Assembly: GCF_003709565.1 (NCBI RefSeq)
Contig: NZ_QNRC01000002.1
Coordinates: forward strand, 186,001-250,000
Length of the DNA stretch: 64,000 nucleotides
Reading direction: 5' to 3'
From: Paracoccus sigandri
Lineage (GTDB): Bacteria; Pseudomonadota; Alphaproteobacteria; Rhodobacterales; Rhodobacteraceae
This document shows, piece by piece, positions 63,142 to 64,000 of this stretch. How positions within the stretch are numbered: the stretch's first letter is position 1; every line of letters begins with the position of its first letter. A model generated the notes under the pieces. It did no database searches, was not told the origin of the DNA, and was given only the letters and a program-made list of their open reading frames with translations. A program made the translations under genes and the position numbers.

Positions 63142-63190
63142 CCGGGGGCTCTGCCCCCGGACCCCCGGGATATTTGAGCCAAGATGAAAG
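63142..63190 (+). repeat. modular intergenic repeat, copy 3 (tail type A, short)
   Basis: Head CCGGGGGC-tct-GCCCCCGG (63142-63160), no middle hairpin (only one base), then CCCCC and tail GGGATATTTGAGCCAAGATG plus AAAG (63162-63190). It sits between two genes of one operon, and its tail abuts the dihydropyrimidinase ribosome-binding region. Confidence 0.9.
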
Positions 63191-63198
63191 GGGTGGGC

Positions 63199-64000
63199 AT
63201 GAGCACGGTCATCAGGAACGGAACCATCGTCACGGCCGATCTGAGCTGGAAGGCGGATGTGCTGATCGAGGGCGGGCGGATCGCCGCCATCGGCGAGGGG
63301 CTGGTGGGCGACGAGGTGCTGGATGCCTCGGGCTGCTATGTGATGCCGGGGGGGATCGATCCGCATACCCATCTGGAGATGCCCTTCATGGGCACCTATT
63401 CCGCCGATGATTTCGAGAGCGGCACGCGGGCGGCTTTGGCGGGCGGGACGACGATGGTGGTGGATTTCGCCCTGCCCTCGCCCGGACAGGGGCTGATGGA
63501 TGCGCTGCAGATGTGGGACAACAAGTCGGGCCGGGCGCATTGCGACTACAGCTTCCACATGGCGGTGACCTGGTGGGGCGAGCAGGTCTTCGACGAGATG
63601 GCGGCGGTGGTGGATCGCGGCATCACCAGCTTCAAGCATTTCATGGCCTACAAGGGCGCGCTTATGGTGAACGACGACGAGCTGTTCGCGTCTTTCCGGC
63701 GCGTCGGCGACCTGGGCGGGATCGCGCTGGTCCATGCCGAGAACGGCGACGTGGTGGCGGAACTGTCGGCGCGGCTGCTGGCAGAGGGGAATGTGGGGCC
63801 CGAGGCCCATGCCTATAGCCGGCCGCCGCAGGTCGAGGGCGAGGCCACCAACCGCGCGATCATGGTGGCCGACATGGCGGGGGTGCCGCTCTATGTCGTG
63901 CATGTCAGCTGCGAGGACAGCCATGAGGCGATCCGGCGGGCGCGCAGCCAAGGCAAGCGGGTCTGGGGAGAGCCGCTGATCCAGCACCTGACCCTGGACG
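63199..64000 (+). CDS. dihydropyrimidinase (N-terminal part; runs off the window)
   Basis: 267 codons are visible of a cyclic amidohydrolase that opens dihydrouracil to N-carbamoyl-beta-alanine. Metal-site motifs are PGGIDPHTHLEMPF, the carboxylated-lysine region SFKHFMAYKGALM, VHAENGD, and VVHVSCEDSH. ATG 63199 (MSTVIRNG) is preferred; an in-frame ATG at 63184 belongs to the repeat tail and would add five residues. With the amidohydrolase and RutR it forms the pyrimidine-catabolism unit; the dihydropyrimidine dehydrogenase genes are presumably beyond the edge. Confidence 0.93.
   Translation, partial: MSTVIRNGTIVTADLSWKADVLIEGGRIAAIGEGLVGDEVLDASGCYVMPGGIDPHTHLEMPFMGTYSADDFESGTRAALAGGTTMVVDFALPSPGQGLMDALQMWDNKSGRAHCDYSFHMAVTWWGEQVFDEMAAVVDRGITSFKHFMAYKGALMVNDDELFASFRRVGDLGGIALVHAENGDVVAELSARLLAEGNVGPEAHAYSRPPQVEGEATNRAIMVADMAGVPLYVVHVSCEDSHEAIRRARSQGKRVWGEPLIQHLTLD

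Noticed and set aside
1..64000. tRNA, rRNA, CRISPR, insertion sequence or prophage
   Set aside because: No T-loop or rRNA motifs in the gaps, no regular direct-repeat array with spacers, and no transposase, integrase or phage protein among the genes.

Overview
The window is a continuous piece of high-G+C chromosome from an alphaproteobacterium of the Rhodobacterales, most likely Paracoccus or a near relative. The evidence is the C4-type hemA (5-aminolevulinate synthase), a LexA gene carrying the alphaproteobacterial GAAC-N7-GAAC SOS box, an FnrL-type site before hemA, a CtrA-type TTAA-N7-TTAAC site, the family-specific DUF6456/DUF6477 pair, and gene neighbourhoods such as ppiD-trpE and trpGDC-moaC-moeA-lexA. 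It is almost entirely coding and mostly housekeeping. I see no rRNA, tRNA, transposase, phage gene or CRISPR array.

Layout. 0-5 kb: DUF192 protein, double cold-shock protein, pdxH, fabI, a LysE exporter, xanthine phosphoribosyltransferase and a DPxA-repeat PRC-barrel protein. 5-16.4 kb: tryptophan genes split in two (trpE on the minus strand behind ppiD; trpG-trpD-ung-trpC on the plus strand), continuing through moaC, moeA and lexA. 16.6-23 kb: haem genes hemC, hemE and hemF, with transporters, a DUF4956/VTC pair and a LysE/Lrp pair. 23-29.7 kb: small lipoprotein, SDR, RsmC-like methyltransferase, clpS, D,D-carboxypeptidase, ECF sigma factor with membrane partner, small envelope proteins. 29.8-34.5 kb: a four-gene minus-strand operon (colD-like, gmd, manC, fcl/colC-like) best read as GDP-L-colitose synthesis. 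34.6-43.9 kb: lepA, DMT transporter, HAD phosphatase, sirtuin, metal-chelate binding protein, orphan ParA, M19 dipeptidase, RodZ-like protein. 44-53.3 kb: hemA, M20 dipeptidase, lytic transglycosylase, gatB, DUF6456/DUF6477, HerA-like ATPase. 53.3-53.8 kb: a gene-free stretch that appears to encode two small RNAs. 53.8-60 kb: IalB-like protein, a ketosynthase-ACP-lpxD lipid cluster, L,D-transpeptidase and a Tat-exported DUF882 peptidase. 60-64 kb: two TetR regulators and the start of a pyrimidine-catabolism operon (N-carbamoyl amidohydrolase, dihydropyrimidinase) behind a RutR-type operator.

The most interesting non-coding signals are: (1) two tandem terminator-ended small-RNA candidates at about 53.37-53.61 kb that can pair with each other over 15 contiguous positions; (2) a family of five modular intergenic repeats (fixed G/C head hairpin, variable middle hairpin, C-run plus A/T-rich tail of two kinds), two copies of which face each other around a structured element at 46.8-47.1 kb; (3) recognisable LexA, FnrL, RutR and CtrA sites. 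Among proteins, the colitose-type dehydratase with His-His in place of the PLP lysine and an SDR lacking its catalytic lysine deserve attention.
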